Below are positions 53,754 to 62,420 of a DNA stretch of 64,000 nt, piece after piece. The stretch lies in the NCBI GenBank assembly GCA_965197565.1, contig CBDANK010000004.1, positions 1,426,001 through 1,490,000 on the forward strand, read 5' to 3'. The first letter of the stretch is position 1. Every line of letters starts with the position of its first letter. The position numbers and the translations under genes are program-made. Source of the DNA: G963667675 sp965197565 (GTDB lineage: Bacteria; Chloroflexota; Dehalococcoidia; Lucifugimonadales; UBA3495). The notes under the pieces are model-generated. The model did not search any database. It had not been told where the DNA came from and saw only the letters and a list, made by a program, of their open reading frames with translations.

Positions 53754-54665
53754 TTATGAACCTGCGAGTGCTTGCTTCGCCGATTGGTATGCCTTGCTCT
53801 GTGTCAGCGCTAGTCCAATGCGCTTCCGGTATGGGAATTCAGTGCCAGCAGGCATTTCGTCCGGGATGACACTGGAGTGTAGGCGGACGAGATGTTTGTC
53901 AAGGGCGAAATCACTCGTTGCAACGAACCGTAAAACAGGCGTCTTGACCTCCGCGATCCCGTGCAACACGCTCCATTCCAGAGGCCATGAGAGCACCTGC
54001 TCAATAACTTCTCGCGCCTCTGCATCCATCAAAGATATGAAGGAGCGAGCCAGTTCCGCCGACGCTTCGCAGGTGAAGGAACATGGAAGATATGGGACAG
54101 CCCTTATGCCTAACCAGCGCCATGTGACGTTCGCTCCGCTACTCCATTCGCGGATGTTGAGGGTTCGTGAGTCCTCGTCAGGCGTGACGCCGGAGCGCAT
54201 ACCCTGGGGCCACGTAGTATCAAGATACCTGTCTCCTACCCATGTCTCGCCGAAAAAATCAACGCAGCAGGCAGGGTATCCGAGCAGCCTTCCCAGTTCG
54301 CTATTCGAATCAGGCATATTTCGCAGATTGTCCAAGCGCGTGACAAGGCCGCGATATTTCCACGGCCGGTCCATTGCAAAGTCCTCACGTGCGGAGGCGG
54401 CATACTCTGCTGTGCCAGTGTTTTGCAAAGATTGGGGAACAAACGTGAGGCCTCGCCGAGCCAGTCTCTGCGCCGTTTCCGGCATGTCGGACGGGTCTAC
54501 CTGAATCATCGCTGAAGGACGGATGCCAGCGGCGACAGACTCTACCTCCACCCTCTCCACTTCTTTGCGGAGATGCTGCAACCTGGGTTCCCATTTTTCG
54601 CGGACAAAGGAGCTTACCCATGTTGTACGGACGAAATCATGCAGCCTTGTATCTATTCTTTTCAT
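53754..54665 (-). CDS. Cysteine-motif protein resembling DUF483, in the rSAM operon
   Basis: 303 residues. No catalytic fold is recognised with certainty. Two conserved-looking cysteine segments stand out: LGYPACCVDFFGETWVGD near residue 130 and VPYLPCSFTCEASAELARSF near residue 195, a pattern (GYPxCCxxFF, then PCxxxCExS) that I associate with the DUF483 family, not confirmed. The cysteines could bind metal or a cluster. The start codon is two bases after the rSAM stop, so the genes are coupled. A maturation partner of the rSAM enzyme is a reasonable inference. Confidence 0.55.
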   Translation of the reverse strand: MKRIDTRLHDFVRTTWVSSFVREKWEPRLQHLRKEVERVEVESVAAGIRPSAMIQVDPSDMPETAQRLARRGLTFVPQSLQNTGTAEYAASAREDFAMDRPWKYRGLVTRLDNLRNMPDSNSELGRLLGYPACCVDFFGETWVGDRYLDTTWPQGMRSGVTPDEDSRTLNIREWSSGANVTWRWLGIRAVPYLPCSFTCEASAELARSFISLMDAEAREVIEQVLSWPLEWSVLHGIAEVKTPVLRFVATSDFALDKHLVRLHSSVIPDEMPAGTEFPYRKRIGLALTQSKAYQSAKQALAGS

Positions 54666-54667
54666 CT

Positions 54668-55862
54668 TTATCCACTGTCTCCGTGGTCAGTGTAGTCGCC
54701 GTGCGATGTGCTGCGAGACTGGCCGGACATATGCAGCAGTTCCCCGCGCACCCAGCCGTTGATGAGCTTATGTTCCAACTCAGTCCGGTTTGCAGACAGT
54801 GAAAGCGGTTGCCTGCCCTCCCTCACCAGATCCTGTTCTGCGTGGGCAAACAGTCCTTTCCATGTCTCGCAGTATTGGCTTTTGTTACGCCAATCGTTAT
54901 CGATAGCGGTTCCGGGGCATTGCCCACGGCACATGAGGAAGAAGCGGCAGTCTTGGCAGCCGCCGTGCTTTTGAGGAGTATGATAGAGGGCTATCTGGCG
55001 CTCGTATCCGTGTCCCTGGGCTTTCTCCCAGTTGATGCCTGCCAAGGTAGTCCGTCCGCAGTTATGCTCCATGCCCGTCGGACCGATGCCTTGCACCGCC
55101 GACGTATTCAGAGGGTCGCAACCCACCCATACGCATGATGCGCTGCCGTCATCGCCCAATAGCAAGTTGCGGGTTTCCCGGAAAATGTCGAAGCGCAACG
55201 TGCCGAGCTCCTTTTCCAGTTCATTGAATTCCAAGAAGGCGTGGAGGTTCTCTTCCACGGTGAGCTCATAGTTCTTACGGACGAAGTCGTTATCGCTCTC
55301 CATAATATGTAGGCGCACGTTCCGAAGGCCGAGTCCGTCGAGGTATCGGAACCACTCCTTCATTCTTGGCAGCTTGTCCTTCGTCGCATTGGCCCGGCAG
55401 AGCGTGGTGATGACGCCCGAGGTGCGGCCGTCTTTGACCAGCCGTTCTAATGCAGCCTCGCTTCTCGCTGTAGCGCTGCGGGTCTTCGTTAGTGCCAGCC
55501 CACCGGGCGTCGTTCAACTCCCCCGGGCCGTCGAGGCTGACCCCGACGTAGACGCCTACGCGGTTGACCATCTCGTGATGCGCCTCGGTGAAAAGGCTGG
55601 CGTTGGTTTGCATTCCGGCGTGACCATATGTCTGTTTGGTCCACACGAAGAATTCCTCGAGTTGGGGCAGCGGGAGCAAAAGCGCTTCGCCGCCGAACAG
55701 TGTCGGTGCGCTCTTGTTTGACTGCCGTGCAAGGGCTTTTTTGACGGCCTCAAAGTCCCAACGGCCGTCGCTGACATTCCCGGCGTCGCGCATATTGTGC
55801 TGATAGCAAAAGGTGCATTGGAGATTGCAAGCCACTCCGGCAGGATGTACTTCAACTGTCAT
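54668..55862 (-). pseudogene. Radical SAM/SPASM maturase, one-base frameshift
   Basis: Start at ATG 55862 (MTVEVHPAGVAC), with GAGGAG eight bases upstream. The rSAM cluster motif is CNLQCTFC (C-x3-C-x2-C) at residue 12, followed by FGGEALLLP and GVSLDGPGE. Near 55457-55468 one base must be skipped to continue as ALERLVKDGRTSGVITTLCR. The C-terminus has a complete SPASM set: C-x14-G-x4-C, then C-x2-C-x5-C-x3-C (GGCQDCRFFLMCRGQCPG) and a last Cys in SQYCETW. Joined, it is about 397 residues. SPASM enzymes often modify peptides. An upstream frame to 56099 is only the repeat region read in another phase. Confidence 0.85.
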
Positions 55863-55875
55863 GTGATCTCTCCTC

Positions 55876-58317
55876 TCAGGCCATATCATTGTGGTCGTTG
55901 TGGTCGTCGTGGTCATCGTGGTCATCGTGGTCATCGTGGTCGTCGTGGGGCACCGTCGCATCTTGGTGGTCCAAATGGTCACTGTGATCCCTAGCCGGTA
56001 GGTCGTCGTGGTCATCGTAGTCGTCGTGGGGCACTGTCTCGTCTTGGTGGTCCAAGTGGTCGGCGTGAGGCCTAGCCGGTAGGTCGTCGTGGTCGTCATG
56101 GTCGCGGTGAGGAACCGTCACGTCACTGTGGTCCAGGTGGTCGCTGTGAGACCTAGCCGATAGGTCGTCATGGTCGTCATGGTCGCTGTGAGACCTAGCC
56201 GACAGGTTGTCGCGGTCGGTGTGGTCGCTGTGGGAGGCTGTCACATCGTTGTGGTCGTCATGGTCGCTGTGAGAAACCGTTACGTCACTGTGGTCCAGGT
56301 GGTCGCTATGAGACCTAGCCGGTAGGTCGTCGTGGTCGCCATGGTCGCTGTGGTAGGGACCACTCGGATGGCTGGGAGGCAGCGAGACGTCGTTGTGGTC
56401 GTCATGGTCGCTGTGAGACCTAGCCGGTAGGTTGTCGCGGTCGGTGTGGTCGCTGTGGGAGGCTGTCACATCGTTGTGGTCGTTATGGTCGCTGTGGGAA
56501 ACCGTTACGTCACTGTGGTCCAGGTGATCACTGTGAGACCTAGCCGGTAGGTCGTCGTGGTCGTCATGGTCGCTGTGAGACCTAGCCGACAGGTCGTCGC
56601 GGTCGGTGTGGTCGCTGTGGGAAGCTGTCACATCTTGGTGGTCGTCGTGGTCGCTATGCTCCCTAGCCTCCAGGGCATCACGGTCACTGTGGTCGCTGTG
56701 GGAAGCTGTCACATCTTGGTGGTCGTCATGGTCGCTATGCTCTCTAGCCTCCAGAGCGTCGCGGTCGGTGTGGTCGCTATGATCAGTATGGTCGCCGTGG
56801 TCGTCGTGGTCCTCGTGGTCCTCGTGGTCAGTATGAGGCGGCGTGCTGCTCTCCACACTAACGGACACAGTGTCGCTATCAGTCCTTTCCTGGCCGTCGG
56901 AGACGGTGAGCCGGAAGGTCAACGTGGCCGGACCCGCAGGAGCAGTGAAAGTAGGTCTGGCGCTTGCGGTGTTGCTGAGGGTGACTGTTGGCCCCGCTGT
57001 CTGAGTCCAAGAGTAAATAAGCGTGTCTCCGTCTGGGTCGCTGCTGCCCGTGCCGTCCAAGGATACAGTATCGCCCTCGGTAACGGTCCCGATAGGCCCG
57101 ATAGCGTCCGCTATAGGAGCGCGGTTGGTTGGGGTAGAAGTGATGCCGGTGGCGCTGACAAAGTCGCTATAGCCCTCAGTGTTCCCGTTGGCGTCGCGGT
57201 AGTGGGCCCGTACCTCCACGTTATAGAGGGCGCCGTCAGACGCCAGGTTGGTCAGCGTATGGGACGCGGCAGTCATCGACAAGTTAGACCAGACCGACGT
57301 TGTTGCGGCTTTGTACTGTAGCTGGTACTGGTCCGTTGCCGAGTCGAAGCCGGCAGGTCCGGTCCAAGTGCAGTGCAGTTCACCTGGATTGGACGTAGCG
57401 GCAACCCGGAAGTTCCCAGGAGCCGCGTAGTCCGGAGTGACCGTGATAGTCACGTCGTCTGTGCCGCTCGCTCCATGGTTGTCGGTGACGGTGAGCCGGA
57501 AGCGCAGGGTGCCGGCAGTCTGGGGTGCGGTGAAGCTGGGGTTGGCGGCGGCGGCATCGCTTAGTTTAACTCTCGCACCGGGACGGTTTGCCTCCTGAAC
57601 TGACCCGAACATCTGGACCCAGTGGTAGGTTAGCGTGTCGCCATCCGGGTCGCTGCTCCCTGAGCCGTCCAGGATTACCGGGTCGTCTGGGGCTACAGTC
57701 TCGGGCGCGGTCGCGACGGCCACTGGCGGGCGGTTCACCCTGACCGTCACGGTGTCCATCGCAGTCTGCCCCAAGCTGTCCGTCACCGTCAGCCTGAACG
57801 TCAGCCTTGTGGCCTTGGACGGCGCGGTGAAGGTGGGTCTTGCTACTGACGTGCTGCTGAGGGTCACGTCTATCGACCCAATCGGCACCATCCCAGACCC
57901 AGTCACCTGCTCCCAGTGATAAGTGAGCGTGTCGCCATCCGGGTCGCTGCTGCCTGAGCCGTCCAGGATTACCGGGTCGTCTGGGGCTACAGTCTCGGGC
58001 GCGGTCGCGACGGCCACTGGCGGGCGGTTCACCCTGACCGTCACGGTGTCCGTCCCAGTCTGCCCCAAGCTGTCCGTCACCGTCAGCCTGAACGTCAGCC
58101 TTGTGGCCTTGGACGGCGCGGTGAAAGTGGGGCTTGCTACTGACGTGCTGCTGAGGGTCACGTCTATCGACCCAATCGGCACCATCCCAGACCCAGTCAC
58201 CTGCTCCCAGTGATAAGTGAGAGTGTCGCCTTCCGGGTCACTGCTGCCGCTGCCATCAAGGGTGACGGTGGCGCCGGTGTCCACCGTCGAGGGCGCGCTG
58301 ATATTGGCGGTGGGGGC
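55876..58317 (-). CDS. C-terminal half of a giant protease/PKD/FN3/His-Xaa-Asp-repeat protein, severed by IS elements
   Basis: 813 codons are left of the original gene. In order: PKD-like domain 1 and 2 (almost identical, DGSGSSDP(E/D)GDTLTYHW), PKD 3, an FN3 domain (PGNFRVAATSNPGELHCTW), PKD 4, and then about 319 residues in which triplets H-x-D repeat in units of 13-14 residues, e.g. HSDHDDHQDVTAS and HSDHTDRDNLPARS. The last segment is nearly pure H-D-D. The region is acidic and His-rich and could bind metal. The N-terminal half is at 60787-61644; the frame continues into the IS up to 58473 only by chance. Its stop is 13 nt before the rSAM start, pointing to it as the rSAM substrate. Confidence 0.85.
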   Translation of the reverse strand, partial: APTANISAPSTVDTGATVTLDGSGSSDPEGDTLTYHWEQVTGSGMVPIGSIDVTLSSTSVASPTFTAPSKATRLTFRLTVTDSLGQTGTDTVTVRVNRPPVAVATAPETVAPDDPVILDGSGSSDPDGDTLTYHWEQVTGSGMVPIGSIDVTLSSTSVARPTFTAPSKATRLTFRLTVTDSLGQTAMDTVTVRVNRPPVAVATAPETVAPDDPVILDGSGSSDPDGDTLTYHWVQMFGSVQEANRPGARVKLSDAAAANPSFTAPQTAGTLRFRLTVTDNHGASGTDDVTITVTPDYAAPGNFRVAATSNPGELHCTWTGPAGFDSATDQYQLQYKAATTSVWSNLSMTAASHTLTNLASDGALYNVEVRAHYRDANGNTEGYSDFVSATGITSTPTNRAPIADAIGPIGTVTEGDTVSLDGTGSSDPDGDTLIYSWTQTAGPTVTLSNTASARPTFTAPAGPATLTFRLTVSDGQERTDSDTVSVSVESSTPPHTDHEDHEDHDDHGDHTDHSDHTDRDALEAREHSDHDDHQDVTASHSDHSDRDALEAREHSDHDDHQDVTASHSDHTDRDDLSARSHSDHDDHDDLPARSHSDHLDHSDVTVSHSDHNDHNDVTASHSDHTDRDNLPARSHSDHDDHNDVSLPPSHPSGPYHSDHGDHDDLPARSHSDHLDHSDVTVSHSDHDDHNDVTASHSDHTDRDNLSARSHSDHDDHDDLSARSHSDHLDHSDVTVPHRDHDDHDDLPARPHADHLDHQDETVPHDDYDDHDDLPARDHSDHLDHQDATVPHDDHDDHDDHDDHDDHNDHNDMA
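55879..56835 (-). repeat. His-Xaa-Asp triplet repeat array (coding)
   Basis: Roughly 20 units of 39-42 bp encode H-S-D-H-x-D-(H/R)-x-D followed by a four- or five-residue spacer (VTAS, VTVS, LPARS, ALEARE). Spacers tend to alternate between the VTxS and LxAR types, so a higher-order unit of about 80 bp is visible. The DNA could slip and change copy number. Confidence 0.85.
57632..58207 (-). repeat. Near-identical tandem DNA repeat encoding two PKD domains
   Basis: Two 288-bp units (about 57632-57919 and 57920-58207) differ at only a few bases over their length, for example a TCC/TGC-type change giving TGTDT versus TAMDT. Such identity between adjacent PKD domains shows a recent tandem duplication or gene conversion. 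Confidence 0.75.
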
Positions 58318-59551
58318 TAGTAGCTGACCATCATTGAAATGATGGCTGGTGAGATATGATGGGTTAGCAGTCAAAAAAGAAAATCGGGAAGCGGGGATGG
58401 ATGTGATGATGAAGAAATACCGAGTGGGACTTACGGAGGAGGAACAGGAGGAACTGAAGGGATTGGTGTCCAAGGGTTGGGCGGCGGCTTACAAGCAGAC
58501 TCACGCCCGCATTCTGCTGCTTAGCGATGAGAACCAGGTTGATGGCGCAATGAGGGACGAGGATATAGCCTGGGTCCTGAAGGTGGGCAGCGCCACGGTG
58601 GAACGGGTGCGCCGCCGGTGCGTGGAGGAGGGCCTGGAGGCAGCCCTGGGACGCAAACAGCAGCTAAAGCGCCGCAAGAAAAAGCTGGATGGTCAGGGTG
58701 AGGCCCACCTGGTAGCCTTGGCCTGCTCTCAACCGCCGGAGGGACGGGTCAGTTGGACGCTGCAAATGCTGGCCGATGGATTGGTGGCGCAGGAGATAGT
58801 GGATAGCATCAGCACAGAGACGGTGCGCCGGACTCTGAAAAAAACGAACTCAAGCCTTGGCTGAAAGAATGCTGGTGCCTCCCGCCCCAAGGGAGCGCGG
58901 ACTTTGTGTGCGGCATGGAGGACGTGTTGGAGGTCTATCACCGTCCCTACGGAGAGGGGGAGGTGCTGGTGTGTCTGGACGAGACCAGCAAGCAACTGGT
59001 GCAGGAGACCCGCCAACCCCGTCCGTCGCGGCCGGGGGCAGCCATGGCATACGATTACGAATATCAACGCAACGGAGTGAGCAACCTGTTCATGCTGTTC
59101 GCGCCCCTGGAGGGATGGCGGCGGGTGGAGGTCACGGACCGGCGCACCAAGGCCGACTGGGCACGGGTGGTCAAGAAACTGGTGGACGAGGACTATGTCG
59201 ACAAGGAGCGGATAGTCTTGGTGATGGACAACCTGAACACCCATCATCCGGCATCCCTATACCAGGCTTTCGAGCCGGCGGAGGCACGGCGCATTGCCCA
59301 ACGGCTGGAGATACATTACACCCCGAAGCACGGGAGTTGGCTTAATATGGCCGAGATCGAACTGGGGGTGCTGGCGCGGCAGTGCTTGGATCGCCGGATA
59401 CCCAGCCAGGAAGTCCTGGAACGGGAAACAGGCGCATGGCAGGACCAACGGAACCGGGACGTAATTCAGGTGGACTGGCGCTTCACAACCGAGGACGCCC
59501 GCATCAAGCTCAAGTCCCTATACCCATCAATACAACAGTGAGGCTCTACTA
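58318..59551 (+). mobile_element. IS630-type element, type B copy 2
   Basis: The element proper is 58320-59549 (1,230 bp), nearly identical to the copy at 7144-8373, including the subterminal hairpin (58327-58344). It is inserted at a TA inside the large repeat-protein gene; its right-hand TA (59550-59551) is shared with the type A element that follows. Confidence 0.85.
58397..59541 (+). CDS. IS630-type transposase (type B copy 2), joined by probable -1 frameshift at A7
   Basis: Same structure as the transposase at 7221-8365: helix-turn-helix half in the first frame, DDE half in the -1 frame (LVCLDETSK, VLVMDNLNTHH, MAEIELGVL), with the switch at the A7 run 58838-58844. I see three base differences between the copies (two change residues: Pro/Leu in the EEQEE region, and Ala/Gly before MEDVLE). 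The shared frame arrangement supports programmed frameshifting, though the copies are too similar to prove it. Confidence 0.78.
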
Positions 59552-60696
59552 AACTAAAGCCAAGGTGGGATGTGCATTTGCCGTAGGCTTGGAATCGAGC
59601 CACGAGTCTTGCGGGAGTGCTTCGGCCCTTGATTGCAGGACTGTTCGGCAGCGCCGTTTCACCTCGCCTTTCCGGTCGGCCAGCCCGGCCAGGAATTTGC
59701 CGACCCTGGCCTGCACCGCCACCCTGCTCCGCAGACACAGATTGCCAGTGGCCTCCTCTCTCACCCAGCCCCAGATAGCCTCGTCGGCGTTGAAGTCTGG
59801 ACTGTAACCCGGCAGGTTCACCAGCTGCAGCATCAGGTCCGGCGTCCTCAGATACTCGCGCACCGGCTCCCCACGATGGGCTGGAGCATTGTCCCAGATC
59901 ACGCTGAGCGGCCCAGGATGCTTTTCCCTCAGTTGCATCAGGAAGGCAACTGAGGTCCCAGCGTTGCTGTTGCCCTCCAGTTCCATCCATTCCACTTCTC
60001 CCGTCGCCAGGCACACCGCCGAGTAGTAGCTGGCCTTCTCCCCATACCGCGGGCTGGTCGAGTCCACCAACGCCAATTCCCCTTTCGGCACCCACTTGCC
60101 CCGCAGTTCCGCGTCCGCCCGGAAGTGGGCCTCATCAACAAAGAATATCTTGGCTCCGGTTTGTATCGCCTGCTCCGACAGGGCGGCGTAATCCGCCACG
60201 AAGGCGTCCCGCTTGGCCGCATCAGCCTTGACCAGGCGCTTCTTGGGACGCTTGAAGGCAAATCCCAACCGGTGCAGGTAATTCAGGCAAGCGCTGCGAC
60301 TCAATCTGATGCCAAACCGTTGAGAAACAAACTCCCGCACCACCTTCCAATACCAGTTGGCCAATTCGATACCCGACCTGTCTGGGGAGTGCTGCACTGC
60401 CCCTTTCAACTCCTCCTGCTGCGCTTGGTCAAGGGCGGGGGGGAACCACCGGTCTGCTCGAATATCAGGGCCGCAGGCCCGCCCTCGCCGAAGGCCGATG
60501 CCCATCGTCCGATGGTGTGGGGGTCCCGCTCCAGCGCCTCCGCTGTTGCCGCTGCCGTCCAACCCTGGGCCAGCAACCAGATGGCCTGCCAGCGCTCCCG
60601 CTCCCGGGGCGTGGGCGCCATAATCGTCCGCCGGTGCAAATCCCTGATACCCATTTGCCATTGTTCGAGAAACCGGTCCATCTCCCTCACTCCCAT
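59549..60696 (-). pseudogene. IS630-family transposase (type A copy 2), frameshifted in a C run
   Basis: The first ~90 residues (MDRFLEQWQMGIRDL..., RERERWQAIWLLAQGW, ERDPHTIGRW) are in one frame and the rest, with FFVDEAHF, VIWDNAPAH and YSPDFNADEAIW, in another. The break is at a run of seven C (plus strand G7, 60437-60443); eight would restore the frame, and the intact copy has eleven. The gene is inactive unless slippage at the run corrects it. As in the other copy the TAG stop uses the target TA plus one flanking base. Confidence 0.8.
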
Positions 60697-60788
60697 CACC
60701 AACCCCTCCCAAACTCCAGCATAGGCCAACCCGGTTCCTCCACAAATTTACTCCATGGTTCTGCGCATTTCACCCTGGCTTTGGTTTA
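59550..60788 (-). mobile_element. IS630-family element, type A copy 2 (diverged)
   Basis: The element proper is 59552-60786 (1,235 bp), with ends AACTAAAGCCAAGGTG and CACCCTGGCTTTGGTT (an inverted repeat with two mismatches). TA at 59550-59551 and 60787-60788. It is clearly related to the element at 5917-7141 but diverged along its length, so it did not arise from that copy recently. Confidence 0.82.
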
Positions 60789-61644
60789 GGTTGCCAAAGG
60801 TTATGCCCAACTCAGTTTCGACCAGCGACGCGGGAAAGGCATACCCATTGCTGGAGTCTCCGGCAAAGAACACGCCGCACATGTGGAAGCGGCTAAGATC
60901 GTCCGGGTCTTGATATAGTACTGGAGAGCCCGAATCTCCTTCCTCGAAATCGTTGCCGTGAGAGGTTAAACGCATTATCCTACGGTAGACGAAGTTCACA
61001 CCAGATACAGGAAGCTCTACAGTCGTGCTCGCTTCGCGCACTGTAACGAGCTTCTTCCCGCTGACCGCCCCCACGAAGACCAACGCATCTTCTTCCACGT
61101 CCACCGGGTCCTTCGTTCCTTCAACGATAGTCCCAAGGGAGTGCGGTTTGGTGGCATCCTTGTAGTGGTCCGGGTTGTGGACACCGTAGTTGGCCTGTAC
61201 GTCGTTGTTGTCGTCGTCCTCAACTAACTCGCACATGGCAGCATCGAGGAAGTTATCGATCTTGCCATCATCGTTGGGTAGCTCTGGCATTTTCCAGTGG
61301 GCAGTTTGTCCTACCTTCCTGTCGGGGTCCGGGGTGTATCTACCTTCGGCGGGGTGGGTGTCCTGATATAGCTCCGCGGCAGTAGTGATGGTCGTGTGGG
61401 GTTTGGCTAGAATGTGGAGGTTGGTCACCAGCACCTTCTTCTTATGATCGGAGCGGAGAGTGGCCAGCCCTGTCAACGTTCCCTCACCTCCGGTAGGATG
61501 ACCGATGATCGATATACCGGCCATGAGGGGACGGTGGTATCCCAAACGCTTACCCATCAGTCGGGGTTGGTCTTGCCCCTCCTCGTTGTCTTGGACGTCT
61601 TGAATAGGTGGGGTTCTCCCGTGTTCTTCAGTGCCTATGGTCAT
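60748..61644 (-). CDS. Trypsin-like serine protease, N-terminal half of the giant H-x-D-repeat protein
   Basis: 286 codons up to the IS (60787), then 12 codons of IS sequence before a chance stop. The chymotrypsin-fold triad is visible: His in VLVTNLHILAK, Asp in IDNFLDAAMCEL, Ser in EEGDSGSPVLYQ. No signal peptide is seen, odd for a protein with PKD and FN3 domains. ATG 61644 has AGGAGAGATA directly upstream. Removing both IS elements and one TA pair rejoins ...FGNL to APTANIS... in frame, giving 1,099 residues. The protease could process the repeat region or act on the modified product; this is inference. It follows the first lipoprotein gene by 31 nt. Confidence 0.8.
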   Translation of the reverse strand: MTIGTEEHGRTPPIQDVQDNEEGQDQPRLMGKRLGYHRPLMAGISIIGHPTGGEGTLTGLATLRSDHKKKVLVTNLHILAKPHTTITTAAELYQDTHPAEGRYTPDPDRKVGQTAHWKMPELPNDDGKIDNFLDAAMCELVEDDDNNDVQANYGVHNPDHYKDATKPHSLGTIVEGTKDPVDVEEDALVFVGAVSGKKLVTVREASTTVELPVSGVNFVYRRIMRLTSHGNDFEEGDSGSPVLYQDPDDLSRFHMCGVFFAGDSSNGYAFPASLVETELGITFGNLNQSQGEMRRTME

Positions 61645-61675
61645 TATCTCTCCTGTTTATTTGTTCTCAGGTTAT

Positions 61676-62200
61676 TCAGTTACCAGGTGTCAGGGTCGGG
61701 CAGGGCTTTACGCCGGGACCTGGTAACTGCTTCCAGAGTTGAATGGGAACACCCTCGATCTGGCGAGGTATCGGTTCCCATCCAGGCAGCGAGTAGTGCG
61801 GCTCCTCCCTATCACCGTAGACTCGGCAATCGACAAAAATGACAACGCCGATCGGTCCGCTGTGGTACCACCCGTCCTCATCGAGCGTCTCTTGGATGAT
61901 GATGGAGGAAGCTCCAGGTTGCCGCCCGAATAGGTCGCGATATTTGAGAGCTACCGCCACAGCCCGTTCTGTCTGCTCTTTCCACTTGGGGTTGGCCTTC
62001 TTTTCCTCATCAGACGGAGATCCCAAATAGATTCCCAACGGCCCAGGCGTGAATCCCAACTGCTCCAACTGCTGAGGCGTGAACGTGGATCTCTCAGGCC
62101 CGCCGCAGGATGCTGCCAGGAAGCACAAGCACAGGGCGACTAGGGCGCAGATCAAGAGTGGCGGCCGTTTGGAGCACGATGATATCAACATTGCAAACAT
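61676..62200 (-). CDS. Lipoprotein, paralogue 1 of a tandem pair
   Basis: 174 residues with a lipoprotein signal peptide (LLICALVALCLCFLAASC, lipobox LAASC). The mature part shares ANPKWKEQTERAVAVAL, LFGRQPGASSI, GVVIFVDCRVYGDREEP and PRQIEGVPIQLWK with the upstream paralogue. No known domain is recognised. A good ribosome site (AAAGGAGG) precedes ATG 62200. It is immediately upstream of the protease/repeat gene, so it is likely a membrane-anchored partner of that protein. Confidence 0.75.
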   Translation of the reverse strand: MFAMLISSCSKRPPLLICALVALCLCFLAASCGGPERSTFTPQQLEQLGFTPGPLGIYLGSPSDEEKKANPKWKEQTERAVAVALKYRDLFGRQPGASSIIIQETLDEDGWYHSGPIGVVIFVDCRVYGDREEPHYSLPGWEPIPRQIEGVPIQLWKQLPGPGVKPCPTLTPGN

Positions 62201-62420
62201 TGCTCTCCTCCTTTAGTTGGATTTGGGATGCCCGTTATCACCCATCTCCTTTGGATTTTAGACTGGTGTGACCCAAAGGCAGCCAATCTTCTGTAGAACA
62301 TATATTCTATTTACACCGGTGTCACCCAGTCTGCCAAGGGGCATTTGTCAGTAAGTGAGTAGAAGGCGCCGGGATTGGCGCATCCGTAAGTGTTCCCAGT
62401 GGGGTAGGCTCAGATGTAGG
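62201..62420. promoter_or_regulatory. Upstream region of lipoprotein 1, with near-palindromic motif
   Basis: The 220-bp gap contains TAGAACATATATTCTA (62294-62309), palindromic at 14 of 16 positions, and the perfect palindrome ACACCGGTGT (62313-62322). The block CCTTTGGATTTTAGAC and the motif GCCAAGGGG...GTCAGTAAGTGA also occur before the upstream paralogue, with TAGAACGTATATTCTG at 63000-63015. The motif may be an operator shared by both promoters; no clear -35/-10 pair could be fixed. Confidence 0.4.

Noticed and set aside
55863..56099. N-terminal extension of the rSAM frame (Thr/Trp-rich)
   Set aside because: It is the H-x-D repeat read in another phase; ATG 55862 has a good ribosome site and starts the conserved sequence.
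55879..56835. Regular short repeats that look at first like a CRISPR array
   Set aside because: Units are 39-42 bp without unique spacers, and they keep one long minus-strand frame with a clear H-x-D pattern. It is a coding repeat.
56557..57321. 254-codon plus-strand frame rich in Val
   Set aside because: Antisense shadow of the repeat and PKD region; Val-Val-Met-type text mirrors the His/Asp codons.
58318..58473. N-terminal 52 codons of the repeat-protein frame
   Set aside because: They are the complement of the IS type B left end, not part of the gene.
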